DNA of 6,374 bases from Planctomycetota bacterium (GCA_016927125.1 JAFGNG010000261.1:1-6374); one strand, 5' to 3'. Positions 1 to 6,104 are shown, counted from the stretch's first letter. Notes: generated by a model from the letters alone, not told the origin. Made by a program: numbers and translations.

Positions 1-96
1 GAGGCGTGGAATTATTCTCTTTGCTTTGACAATGCTTACGATTGCAGCAAGCCTTTTATTAATCAGCAAAAGCCCCTGGTTTTTAGCGGTCGTTAG
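1..96 (+). CDS. Possible 3' end of a gene entering from the left (very tentative)
   Basis: Frame 1 is open from the window edge to a TAG at 94-96 and reads 31 residues ending in KPFINQQKPLVFSGR. The residue mix (Trp, Tyr, Cys, Asp, Asn) looks like a protein, and the stop would overlap the convergent gene ending at 83 by only 14 bases, a normal arrangement. The C..N...C..PFI...KP pattern faintly recalls GH114 endo-polygalactosaminidase-like proteins, but a protein of that family should not end here, so no function is claimed. An open run this short occurs often by chance, and frame 2 is also open across the same bases. Confidence 0.2.
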   Translation, partial: EAWNYSLCFDNAYDCSKPFINQQKPLVFSGR

Positions 97-367
97 GGTT
101 GTCTTCCCTGCCCAGCGCAGCTTCCTGGGACCGGGTAGCATCCGTCGCCTCGTTACCGGGGCGAACGCGTTTCTTTTTATCTTCAAGCTGCTTGCGGTTA
201 TCATTTTTTTGCCGCCGTTCTTCTTCCCGTCGCCGCTGCCGGGACCGGATTTTTTCATTTAGCTCTTCTTCATTAGTGACCAGCTTGATGAGGTAAAGAA
301 TCCAGAGAAACGCGGCAAAGATCAGAATTAAGGCAATGACAAGATAAAAAACCAGGATTTGGATCAT
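83..367 (-). CDS. Small single-pass membrane protein with charged C-terminal tail, function unknown
   Basis: This gene encodes 94 residues. Residues 1-30 (MIQILVFYLVIALILIFAAF and on) form one strong membrane helix with no positive residue before it. Residues 32-70 are dense in Glu, Arg and Lys and may form a coiled coil, and the last 25 residues are polar and probably disordered. By the positive-inside rule the N-terminus should face out and the tail should lie in the cytoplasm. The ATG at 367 follows a GGGGGA ribosome-binding-like stretch (381-376) at eight bases, which supports this start. A promoter candidate lies at 544-518. I recognise no family. A rightward hydrophobic frame open from the edge to 262 overlaps it, but the Phe/Leu/Ser/Pro-rich second half of that frame is what the complement of a charged low-complexity tail produces, so the leftward frame is preferred. 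Confidence 0.6.
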   Translation of the reverse strand: MIQILVFYLVIALILIFAAFLWILYLIKLVTNEEELNEKIRSRQRRREEERRQKNDNRKQLEDKKKRVRPGNEATDATRSQEAALGREDNPNDR

Positions 368-406
368 CTTCAGGATCCCCCAAGGCGATATGGTTGACAG
401 TGATCC

Positions 407-501
407 ATTAACCAGAAAAACGTAAAGCCTAGTAATTATCTTCTGGTTAGTTATCGGGATTCAGAGGAATCTGATCCTGTGCCGGAAAACCGGGATAACT
501 A
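407..501 (-). other. Cluster of nested inverted repeats, possible structured leader of the small membrane gene
   Basis: TAGTTATC (448-455) pairs perfectly with GATAACTA (494-501). Inside lie GATTC/GAATC (458-462 and 467-471, four-base loop) and CCGG/CCGG (482-485 and 490-493, AAAA loop), which would give a three-way junction with one helix abutting the outer stem. Next to it TAACCAGAA (409-417) pairs with TTCTGGTTA (441-449) and shares two bases with the outer stem, so the two folds compete slightly. The strand is inferred: if the leftward promoter at 544-518 is real, all of this lies in the 5' leader of the small gene. I recognise no riboswitch family. Confidence 0.35.
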
Positions 502-517
502 TCAGCTATATAAACAA

Positions 518-544
518 GTTATATGGGTAGCAAAGGCAAGTCAA
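518..544 (-). promoter_or_regulatory. Candidate leftward promoter for the small membrane gene
   Basis: Read on the minus strand, TTGACT (544-539) is followed by TATAAC (523-518) with a 15-base spacer, or by TAACTT with 17 bases. The -35 and TATAAC are each good, but the spacer is short. It would give a leader of about 145 bases. Confidence 0.35.
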
Positions 545-631
545 GCGGTTTTTGAATCATCGTCTTGCGAAAGCTTAAGACAAGCATTTTTTGCGGCTAC
601 AGACAGGTTTTTGCAGTAGCTTGACTTTGCC
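535..631. repeat. Inverted repeat spanning the divergent promoter region
   Basis: GGCAAGTCAAGC (535-546) and GCTTGACTTTGCC (619-631) are inverted copies with one extra T, separated by 72 bases. Each copy contains the -35 hexamer of a candidate promoter facing outward. The repeat may be a paired binding site for a shared regulator or simply two similar promoters. Confidence 0.45.
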
Positions 632-649
632 CTATTCAAGTAGTATCTT
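621..649 (+). promoter_or_regulatory. Sigma70-like promoter for the protease gene
   Basis: TTGACT (621-626) and TATCTT (644-649) are separated by exactly 17 bases. Transcription should start near 656 and give a leader of about 73 bases before the ATG at 729. Confidence 0.55.
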
Positions 650-658
650 TAAAGCAAT

Positions 659-703
659 GGATTTAAAAATCCTATTCCGAAGTGCCGGTTTCAAAGGCGG
701 AAT
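659..703 (+). other. Two short hairpins in the protease leader
   Basis: GGATT (659-663) pairs with AATCC (668-672) over a four-base loop, and ATTCCG (674-679) pairs with CGGAAT (698-703). A GAGGG (704-708) follows at once but lies 20 bases from the ATG, and the frame is closed by TGA (714) and TAA (723), so it cannot serve an earlier start of this gene. The hairpins may affect RNA stability or translation; this is inference. Confidence 0.35.
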
Positions 704-728
704 GAGGGCATTTTGATTGGATTAAGCA

Positions 729-2672
729 ATGATAAATACATACTCGGATCGGACGCGAAGTAAGACGCTGTTGTTCGGAACTCACCAAACCAGGATGGGG
801 TTACGCAAACCTCGGGCAATGGCTGCATTTTTTTTGCTTTTGCTGATATTATTTTCCGGAGCAGGTTCCGAACTGATTGCCCAAGAAACACTTAAAATTG
901 CGCCTCGCAATCCTGCGTTTGTAAGCCACCTGGTAAAAATTCAGAGCGCCCCGGCAGGTTCCCCGGCTGGCAACTACACTGGCTTTCTCCCTTCGCCGCG
1001 CGACAAGTCTTATCTACAGGAGCAAGGCATAAAATACCAGATCCTGGGGCTGGGTTTTTCCCCGTCTTATGATCTGCGCGATTACGCCAAGCTCACCCCG
1101 GTGCGCGACCAAGGCGCGTATAGCACCTGCTGGACCTTCGGTGCTTATGGCTCCATGGAGTCCTGCCTGCTGCCGGGTGAGTCACGGAATTTCTCTGAAA
1201 ACAATATGGCGAACCTGCATGGCTATGACTGGGGCTACGATTACGGCGGCAATCTCGAGATGGCCATGGCATACCTGGCCCGTTGGAGCGGGCCGGTTGA
1301 GGAGACTGCCGACCCTTATCCCAATCCCGGCGGCAGCCCGACCGGCCTGCCGGTCCAGAAACATACCCAGCGGATCATTATCCTTCCCGACCGGGCAAGC
1401 GCATCTGATAACGACGCCATTAAGGAAGCGATCGAAACCTATGGCGCAATCTTCAGCTCAATGTACTGGAGCTCGTCCAGGTATAACAGCTCAACCTATG
1501 GATATTATTACAGCGGGACGGCTTACTCCAACCATGCGATCACTATTGTGGGATGGGATGATAATTACAGCAAGAGCAACTTTATTCCCCGGCGTCCTTC
1601 TGGGGACGGAGCTTTTATCGTCAGAAACAGTTGGGGGCCATCCTGGGGAGAGGGGGGGTATTTCTATATTTCTTACGAAGATACCCGCATCGGCACCACC
1701 AACGGAGTATTCAGCGGGGTTGAGCCCGCCGACAACTATACCAGCATTTACCAATATGATCCCCTGGGCTGGGTTGATTCGGTGGGCTACATTGATCCCA
1801 CCGCCTGGGGAGCGAATATCTTTACGGTTGCAAATGAAGACGACCTGGCGGCAGTGTCTTTCTATACCGCCTCCCCTGGCAGCAGCTATGAAATTTATAT
1901 TTATACCGGGTGTAGCGCGGGTGATCCTATCAGCGGAACCCTTGCCCTTTCCCAGGCCGGGGTTACAGAATATCCAGGATATTATACCATCCCGCTGGCT
2001 TCACCAGTGGCGCTTTCTCCCGGCGTCCGCTTTTCAGTGGTGGTTAAGTTTGTTACCCCGGGGTATAACTATCCCGTTCCGATTGAATGGCCAATAGCAG
2101 GTTATTCCACCGCGGCGGCGGCGGGCGCGGGGGAGAGTTTTTTCAGTTATGACGGCCTGGATTGGCTCGATGCCGTCTCGGAACTCGATAATTGTAATAT
2201 CTGCATCAAGGCCTTTGCCGGGTTCAAACCCGTCGCGGTCGCCAGCTTTACCCTCCAGGGCGGCCAGGAGGTTTATTTCCATGCCTCTGACAGTTATGAT
2301 CCTGATGGCTCGGAGATAGTTGCCTGGGAATGGCTGCTGGCTGGCAACCCCTTCTCCGACCAGCAGGATTTCACCCATACCTTCCCAGGCTACGCCTATG
2401 ACCCGGCTTTTGGAATTACCGGCGCAATGGCCCCCTATGAGATTACCCTGCGGGTGCAGGATGCCCAGGGAGCGTGGAGTGAAGCCGAAGCCTTAACCAT
2501 TGACTGGCTACCCGGGGATGTTGACGGGAATGATCTTATCGATCTGGCAGATTTCTTTATTCTGAAAACCTATTACGGAACCTTCTACTCCGCTGCCAAT
2601 ATTGATAACCTGGAAAAGGTCGATTTCGCCGACTTTGTGATCATGCGCACTCACTATGGCACAACCCGCTAA
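729..2672 (+). CDS. Secreted papain-family (C1A) cysteine protease with lectin-like, PKD-like and dockerin-type domains
   Basis: The gene encodes 647 residues. A long basic N-region is followed by a hydrophobic signal core (about 33-46), so the protein should be exported. The peptidase covers about 113-330: YDLRDY, the oxyanion Gln128 in RDQG, nucleophile Cys134-Trp135, His269 in the NHAITIVGWDD stretch and Asn300 in NSWG, so the catalytic set is complete. Residues 337-495 resemble the lectin-like domain often fused to prokaryotic C1A peptidases. Residues 498-593 look PKD/Ig-like (SYDPDGSEIVAWEW). Residues 596-645 hold two dockerin-type repeats: the first calcium loop (D597, D599, N601, D605, D608) is canonical, and the second keeps N624, D626, D632 and D635 but has Leu628 in place of an acidic or Asn ligand. 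The ATG at 729 has a weak GGA (719-721) at seven bases and in-frame stops just upstream; ATG795 is an alternative that still leaves a signal peptide. No typical I29 propeptide is visible. Likely role: extracellular protein degradation. Confidence 0.92.
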   Translation: MINTYSDRTRSKTLLFGTHQTRMGLRKPRAMAAFFLLLLILFSGAGSELIAQETLKIAPRNPAFVSHLVKIQSAPAGSPAGNYTGFLPSPRDKSYLQEQGIKYQILGLGFSPSYDLRDYAKLTPVRDQGAYSTCWTFGAYGSMESCLLPGESRNFSENNMANLHGYDWGYDYGGNLEMAMAYLARWSGPVEETADPYPNPGGSPTGLPVQKHTQRIIILPDRASASDNDAIKEAIETYGAIFSSMYWSSSRYNSSTYGYYYSGTAYSNHAITIVGWDDNYSKSNFIPRRPSGDGAFIVRNSWGPSWGEGGYFYISYEDTRIGTTNGVFSGVEPADNYTSIYQYDPLGWVDSVGYIDPTAWGANIFTVANEDDLAAVSFYTASPGSSYEIYIYTGCSAGDPISGTLALSQAGVTEYPGYYTIPLASPVALSPGVRFSVVVKFVTPGYNYPVPIEWPIAGYSTAAAAGAGESFFSYDGLDWLDAVSELDNCNICIKAFAGFKPVAVASFTLQGGQEVYFHASDSYDPDGSEIVAWEWLLAGNPFSDQQDFTHTFPGYAYDPAFGITGAMAPYEITLRVQDAQGAWSEAEALTIDWLPGDVDGNDLIDLADFFILKTYYGTFYSAANIDNLEKVDFADFVIMRTHYGTTR

Positions 2673-2702
2673 TTAACAACCCTCCGACACCACTGTAAAT
2701 AA

Positions 2703-2730
2703 ACAGGGGAATGCAAAAGCATTCCCCTGT
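2703..2730 (-). terminator. Perfect 12-bp hairpin between convergent genes, likely terminator of the leftward operon
   Basis: ACAGGGGAATGC and GCATTCCCCTGT pair without mismatch over an AAAA loop. On the minus strand the stem is followed by a U-rich run (TTTATTTA overlapping the stem end), which fits termination of the operon ending at 2790. On the plus strand no T run follows, although it lies 30 bases past the protease stop and may also protect that transcript's 3' end. Confidence 0.7.
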
Positions 2731-2747
2731 AGTTGCTCCCCCCTGCA

Positions 2748-2777
2748 TTTGTAAAACAAAGGGTTTTGTCTTACAAA
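2748..2777. repeat. AT-rich imperfect hairpin between convergent genes
   Basis: TTTGTAA (2748-2754) pairs with TTACAAA (2771-2777) and ACAAA (2756-2760) with TTTGT (2765-2769), giving 12 base pairs with one A-C mismatch and a GGGT loop. It starts 12 bases beyond the phosphorylase stop codon. Neither side has a clear T run, so it is probably an RNA-end structure beside the stronger hairpin rather than a terminator by itself. Confidence 0.45.
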
Positions 2778-2789
2778 ACGGACAGAACG

Positions 2790-4592
2790 TTAATTTTTTG
2801 CCAAGCCTTTTGAGCGCCGGACAATCTTGGTCTTGGTAACCTCTTCTCCCAGGCACAGCCAGCGGGTTTCATAGGGCTTGAATTTCAACGTCGCTCCCGG
2901 ATTGACCTTCGCTCCCTTTCGGAGGAGATCCCGCCAGAGGCCATTTTGATCATCAGGCAGTATACTGTCATTGACCGTTATGTCAACTGGCTTATTGGTG
3001 ATATTGCTGATCGCAACGATAATTTCATTCTTATGAAGAGAAGTTCTCCGGACAGCGAAAAATTCCTTGCCGAGTTCAAGCACCTCCTGCGGGGCATCGG
3101 GGTGGAAGGCGGGATGCTGCCTGCGGATCCGGATCCGGCGGACATACTCGGTGAAGACTTGGTTTGCAGGGGAGCCCTCCTTGTCAAGCAAGGCAGCCAG
3201 GGAATTTTTATCCCACTTGCGGCGGTTGAGGGTACGGGCCCGGCCGGTCTGTTCCAGACCTTCATACCAATTACGGGTTGCGGTCAGGCTGTGGAAATAG
3301 ATCGCGGGAATCCCCTTGAGCGCTAGCGGGATGGTCTGCGAGCAGAGGAACCTGTTGATCTGCGCCTCCGTAACTTCCGTATTATCCTCGGAGTTATCCC
3401 CGAGGGCGTCAAAATAAGAAATATTGATTTCATAGGGGCTTTCGCTGCCATCGCTGTTCTGCTTGGTTGAGATCTGCCCTCCCAACGCCACCATCCGGGC
3501 AAAGAGCGACTGGCATTCCTTCTGTGGAATCAGGCCTTCCAGGGGCCGAACCCCGATGCCGTCATGGGAGGCGGTAAAATTAAAAAAGGTGCAGCCCGCT
3601 GGCGGGTTATCCAGTGAGTCGGCCCAAGTGGTCAGGTATTGGGCGTTCCCGGTGGTTAGCGCATGCAGCAGCAACGGGGGCAGGCTGAACTGATAGACCA
3701 GGTTGGCCTCGTCGCCCTTGCCAAAATAAGAAATATTTTCCTCGTGCGGGACATTGGTTTCCGTCAGGAGAAGGACATCCGGCGCGATCACCCCCAGCAC
3801 ATCGCGGAAGAGCTTTACGATCTCATGGGTTTCCGGAAGGTGGATGCAGGAGGTACCGACCTTCTTCCAGATATAAGCAATAGCATCCAGCCGCAGCGCC
3901 CTTGCTCCCATATAGATATAGTAAAGCATAATGTCCAGAAATTCGAAGAGCACATCCGGATTCGGAAAGTTGAGATCGATCTGGTCCGGGCCGAAGGTAT
4001 TCCAGAGATGCTTCTCCCCGGCGCGGGTCTGCACGGGGTTGGCCAGGGGCGAGTTTCGCGGCCGTACCACCGAGGTAAGATCGCGGTCAGGATCGATCTC
4101 AATAAAAAAGTGCCGTCCCGGGCCGATGCCGTTGATAAAATCCTTGAAAATCTTGCTTTGCCGGGAGATGTGGTTGAGAACCAGGTCGAACATCAGATTG
4201 AAGTTTTCCCCCAGAGCCTGGAGATTGCTCCAGTTACCGTGGTCGGGATTAACCTCCCGATAATCAATAATAGAGAAGCCATCATCCGAGGAGTAAGGAA
4301 AGAAGGGCAGGATATGAATAGTATTGATCGCGCGCTTGAGCCGGGTGTCAACAAAACTCTTCAGCGCCGTCAGCGGCGCTGCCCCTTCCTGCCTCACCAT
4401 ATCGGCATAGGTGATGAGGGAGATGTCTTTTTCCGACCAGAGCGCTTTTTTATAAACCGGGTTTTCCCCTACCCCGTAACGCCCAAACAGCATTCGCAGC
4501 CGGTGCATGCAGTGGTCCGCTTCCTTGCCGTAAAGAAGCTCGAAGTGGTTATGAAAGCGTTTGATCAACTCACTGCGCATGAATTTTATCAT
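2790..4592 (-). CDS. GH13 subfamily 18 sugar phosphorylase, probably glucosylglycerate phosphorylase-like
   Basis: Enzymes of this family reversibly phosphorolyse an alpha-glucoside to glucose 1-phosphate and an acceptor, in the cytoplasm. Numbered from the ATG at 4592 (600 residues), barrel motifs run in order: LITYAD (59-64), HILPFFPYSSDDGF (93-106), DLVLNH (136-141), RLDA with nucleophile Asp236, LTETN with acid/base Glu278, and ASHDG with stabiliser Asp344. GTSCIHLPET and SLPPLLLHAL are typical of subfamily 18. Against sucrose phosphorylase as I remember it, there is an N-terminal extension of about 55 residues, VRPRNSP and TETNVPHEEN at the acceptor side, and Tyr-Glu388 where the Bifidobacterium enzyme has Tyr-Gln345. 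These point to the longer YcjM/glucosylglycerate phosphorylase branch, so sucrose is a less likely substrate. ATG4592 is chosen because GAGG (4602-4599) lies six bases before it; GTG4604, sharing GTGA with the upstream stop, would add four residues. It is the second gene of the operon. The precise substrate is inferred. Confidence 0.88.
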   Translation of the reverse strand: MIKFMRSELIKRFHNHFELLYGKEADHCMHRLRMLFGRYGVGENPVYKKALWSEKDISLITYADMVRQEGAAPLTALKSFVDTRLKRAINTIHILPFFPYSSDDGFSIIDYREVNPDHGNWSNLQALGENFNLMFDLVLNHISRQSKIFKDFINGIGPGRHFFIEIDPDRDLTSVVRPRNSPLANPVQTRAGEKHLWNTFGPDQIDLNFPNPDVLFEFLDIMLYYIYMGARALRLDAIAYIWKKVGTSCIHLPETHEIVKLFRDVLGVIAPDVLLLTETNVPHEENISYFGKGDEANLVYQFSLPPLLLHALTTGNAQYLTTWADSLDNPPAGCTFFNFTASHDGIGVRPLEGLIPQKECQSLFARMVALGGQISTKQNSDGSESPYEINISYFDALGDNSEDNTEVTEAQINRFLCSQTIPLALKGIPAIYFHSLTATRNWYEGLEQTGRARTLNRRKWDKNSLAALLDKEGSPANQVFTEYVRRIRIRRQHPAFHPDAPQEVLELGKEFFAVRRTSLHKNEIIVAISNITNKPVDITVNDSILPDDQNGLWRDLLRKGAKVNPGATLKFKPYETRWLCLGEEVTKTKIVRRSKGLAKN

Positions 4593-4598
4593 CGCTGT

Positions 4599-4602
4599 CC
4601 TC
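4599..4602 (-). promoter_or_regulatory. Ribosome binding site of the phosphorylase gene
   Basis: GAGG sits across the stop codon of the glycosyltransferase gene and six bases before ATG4592. It decides for that start over GTG4604, whose only upstream purine run (GGGG, 4610-4607) is too close. The layout implies translational coupling. Confidence 0.55.
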
Positions 4603-5866
4603 ACATCCCCGGAACATTGCCGACTAGGGCATTCAATTTACGGCGAAGCACCGAATAACTGAAAAAGCTTTTCGCAACTTCATAGTTGTGGTTAAGCATG
4701 GCCTCGCGATAATCCTTGTCTTCAAGGATTCGGCTAACCTCTTCGACAATCCGCCTCGTAACAAAACCGTCCATCACCGGCACCTGGAAGCCCAGCGGCT
4801 CGATATCCCGGGCAAAGATGTTATAACGGTTGATCAAGACCGGGACGCGGAAATAGACCGCTTCCAAAAAGGCATTGCCGAAACCTTCGTACAGGCTTGG
4901 ATAGGTCACGAGATCGGCGTGCGGGTAGAGATCCCACAGCGTATAAATCTTGCGCCCCTCGCTGTCAAAATGGCGGATATCGCTGATCCGGGTGGCGAAG
5001 AACCGGATATCCACGCCGGCATCCTGCGCGATCTCCTGCAAGACGTTGAAATATTCAAAGCCCTCATCCCCAGCTTCATGCGAAACCACTAGTTTACATT
5101 TCGGATTATCCAGCATCTGTACCAGCTTGATCGCATGTTCAATCCCTTTCCTGGGAACGACCCGCGTGGGTTGGAGAATCATGATGTCATCAGGCTTGAG
5201 CCCCAGCTCGGCGCGCACATCCGCCGAATACGCGTCAATAGTGGGTGGAGGTTTATCAAAATCAAAGACATTGGGGATGAGCGCCGAGGTTACGCCCTTG
5301 CGCCAGGAGAGTTCCTCCTGCGCGGCTTGGTTAATGGTCACGTGCTGTAGGTTCCGGGTGCGCGGGGGAAAGGCCATTTCCAGGTAGTCGGACACGCAGT
5401 TTACTAAGAAGCGGTTCCGTTCCCAGTAGAAGTCATGATGATGCGCAATCGAGGGCATACGCGTTTCTTCCAAGAATTCGGTGATGGCAACCCCCAGGGG
5501 CACATGCATGGGGATGCTGAGGGTGTTTTCAAAAACCAGCAGGCGGATTTCAAAGGTGTTAACAAAGTTATAGAGGGTTTCTTTCAGGTATTCGCTCAGG
5601 TCATAAATCCGGCGGGTCACCAGGCGGGTGCGGTTATTATGTCCCCAGATGCGCTGGTTGATCCACTGGTTCTCGGGATGCTCAAAGTAGGCCTCCGGGA
5701 TACAGTGGCTGACCTCCGCCGCCCGGTCGAGGCGGCCGGCATACCAACAGGAGAAATACTTGTCATCCCAGAAAACCTGAGCCCACTTGGCGCTTTCCAG
5801 GGAAACCCCGTCCGTGCCTGCAAAACGAGTGGAGATAAAGCCTATATTCCCAGCCAAAGCATTCAT
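4601..5866 (-). CDS. GT4-family retaining glycosyltransferase, MggS-like candidate
   Basis: The gene encodes 421 residues with a two-lobed GT-B layout. The N-terminal acceptor lobe has GFISTRFAGTDGVSLE (9-24), with the Gly-rich loop of GT4 enzymes, and HHHDFYWERN (142-151). The donor lobe starts near 225 and has RVVPRKG (Arg235, Lys240, expected to hold the nucleotide diphosphate) and SLYEGFGNAFLEA with the EX7E pair Glu327/Glu335. No signal or membrane segment is seen, so it acts in the cytoplasm. From memory it resembles mannosylglucosylglycerate synthase (MggS), which moves mannose from GDP-mannose to glucosylglycerate; the neighbouring GH13_18 phosphorylase supports a glucosylglycerate link. 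Donor and acceptor are inferred, and another disaccharide-forming GT4 is possible. It is the first gene of the operon. AAGG (5870-5867) directly touches ATG5866, an awkward spacing; TTG5857 at codon 4, nine bases from AAGG, is a plausible real start and would give a protein beginning close to GNIGFIST. Confidence 0.82.
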   Translation of the reverse strand: MNALAGNIGFISTRFAGTDGVSLESAKWAQVFWDDKYFSCWYAGRLDRAAEVSHCIPEAYFEHPENQWINQRIWGHNNRTRLVTRRIYDLSEYLKETLYNFVNTFEIRLLVFENTLSIPMHVPLGVAITEFLEETRMPSIAHHHDFYWERNRFLVNCVSDYLEMAFPPRTRNLQHVTINQAAQEELSWRKGVTSALIPNVFDFDKPPPTIDAYSADVRAELGLKPDDIMILQPTRVVPRKGIEHAIKLVQMLDNPKCKLVVSHEAGDEGFEYFNVLQEIAQDAGVDIRFFATRISDIRHFDSEGRKIYTLWDLYPHADLVTYPSLYEGFGNAFLEAVYFRVPVLINRYNIFARDIEPLGFQVPVMDGFVTRRIVEEVSRILEDKDYREAMLNHNYEVAKSFFSYSVLRRKLNALVGNVPGM

Positions 5867-5970
5867 CCTTTAATGCCGGCCAAGCCAGCCGTGGTTAACG
5901 AAAAACCTATAGCCCCGGTATTGGTTTTATCTCTTTAGCAAAACCCTAAACTTTGCTTGCCTTCCCAAGC

Positions 5971-5999
5971 TTGACAGAAAACCTCCGGGCACTTATGGT
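5971..5999 (+). promoter_or_regulatory. Sigma70-like promoter for rmuC
   Basis: A perfect TTGACA (5971-5976) and TATGGT (5994-5999) are spaced by 17 bases. Transcription should begin near 6006, leaving a leader of about 107 bases before the GTG at 6113. Confidence 0.6.
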
Positions 6000-6100
6000 A
6001 ATAAAAATTCTAATACGAATAGGGGCGATTTGTAAAGGCATGTTTTATAACTCAGCCGGGATTTTACCTTCTTGCCATCTGGTTGAGGGCTTTTGGTTTC

Positions 6101-6104
6101 GGAG
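6101..6104 (+). promoter_or_regulatory. Ribosome binding site of rmuC
   Basis: GGAG lies eight bases before GTG6113. With an in-frame TGA at 6110-6112 directly before that codon, it fixes the start of rmuC. Confidence 0.65.

Larger units (their letters stand above)
368..728. other. Gene-free intergenic region with hairpins and divergent promoters
   Basis: These 361 bases carry no convincing coding frame. They separate the leftward small membrane gene from the rightward protease gene and should hold control signals for both. Visible contents are a hairpin cluster at 407-501, a 12-13 base inverted repeat at 535-546 and 619-631 that overlaps both candidate -35 boxes, a rightward promoter at 621-649 and a short hairpin leader at 659-703. 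Confidence 0.7.

Noticed and set aside
26..262. Hydrophobic plus-strand frame open from the left edge
   Set aside because: Its second half is the complement of the charged tail of the small membrane gene and is low-complexity Phe/Leu/Pro. The leftward frame has a better start and composition. The first 30 residues cannot be fully excluded.
381..460. Possible c-di-GMP (GEMM-I) riboswitch because of ACGTAAAGCCTAGT
   Set aside because: The GCAAACC core, the hairpin between the two cores and the GGGTTACC closing motif are absent.
562..592. Short stem GCTT/AAGC followed by ATTTTTT as a terminator
   Set aside because: A four-base stem is too weak, and no rightward gene ends upstream of it in the window.
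1069..2097. 342-residue open frame on the plus strand within the protease gene
   Set aside because: It is the +1 frame of the protease gene, rich in Pro, Ala, Arg and Ser, with no domain pattern. The overlapping frame has the complete papain catalytic set.
3663..4658. 331-residue plus-strand open frame opposite the phosphorylase gene
   Set aside because: It is antisense to a strongly conserved GH13 gene, lacks a ribosome site and shows no recognisable fold.
5880..5960. Sigma70 promoter for the glycosyltransferase operon
   Set aside because: TATAGG is present on the minus strand, but no acceptable -35 lies 15-19 bases upstream, so it was not listed as a feature.
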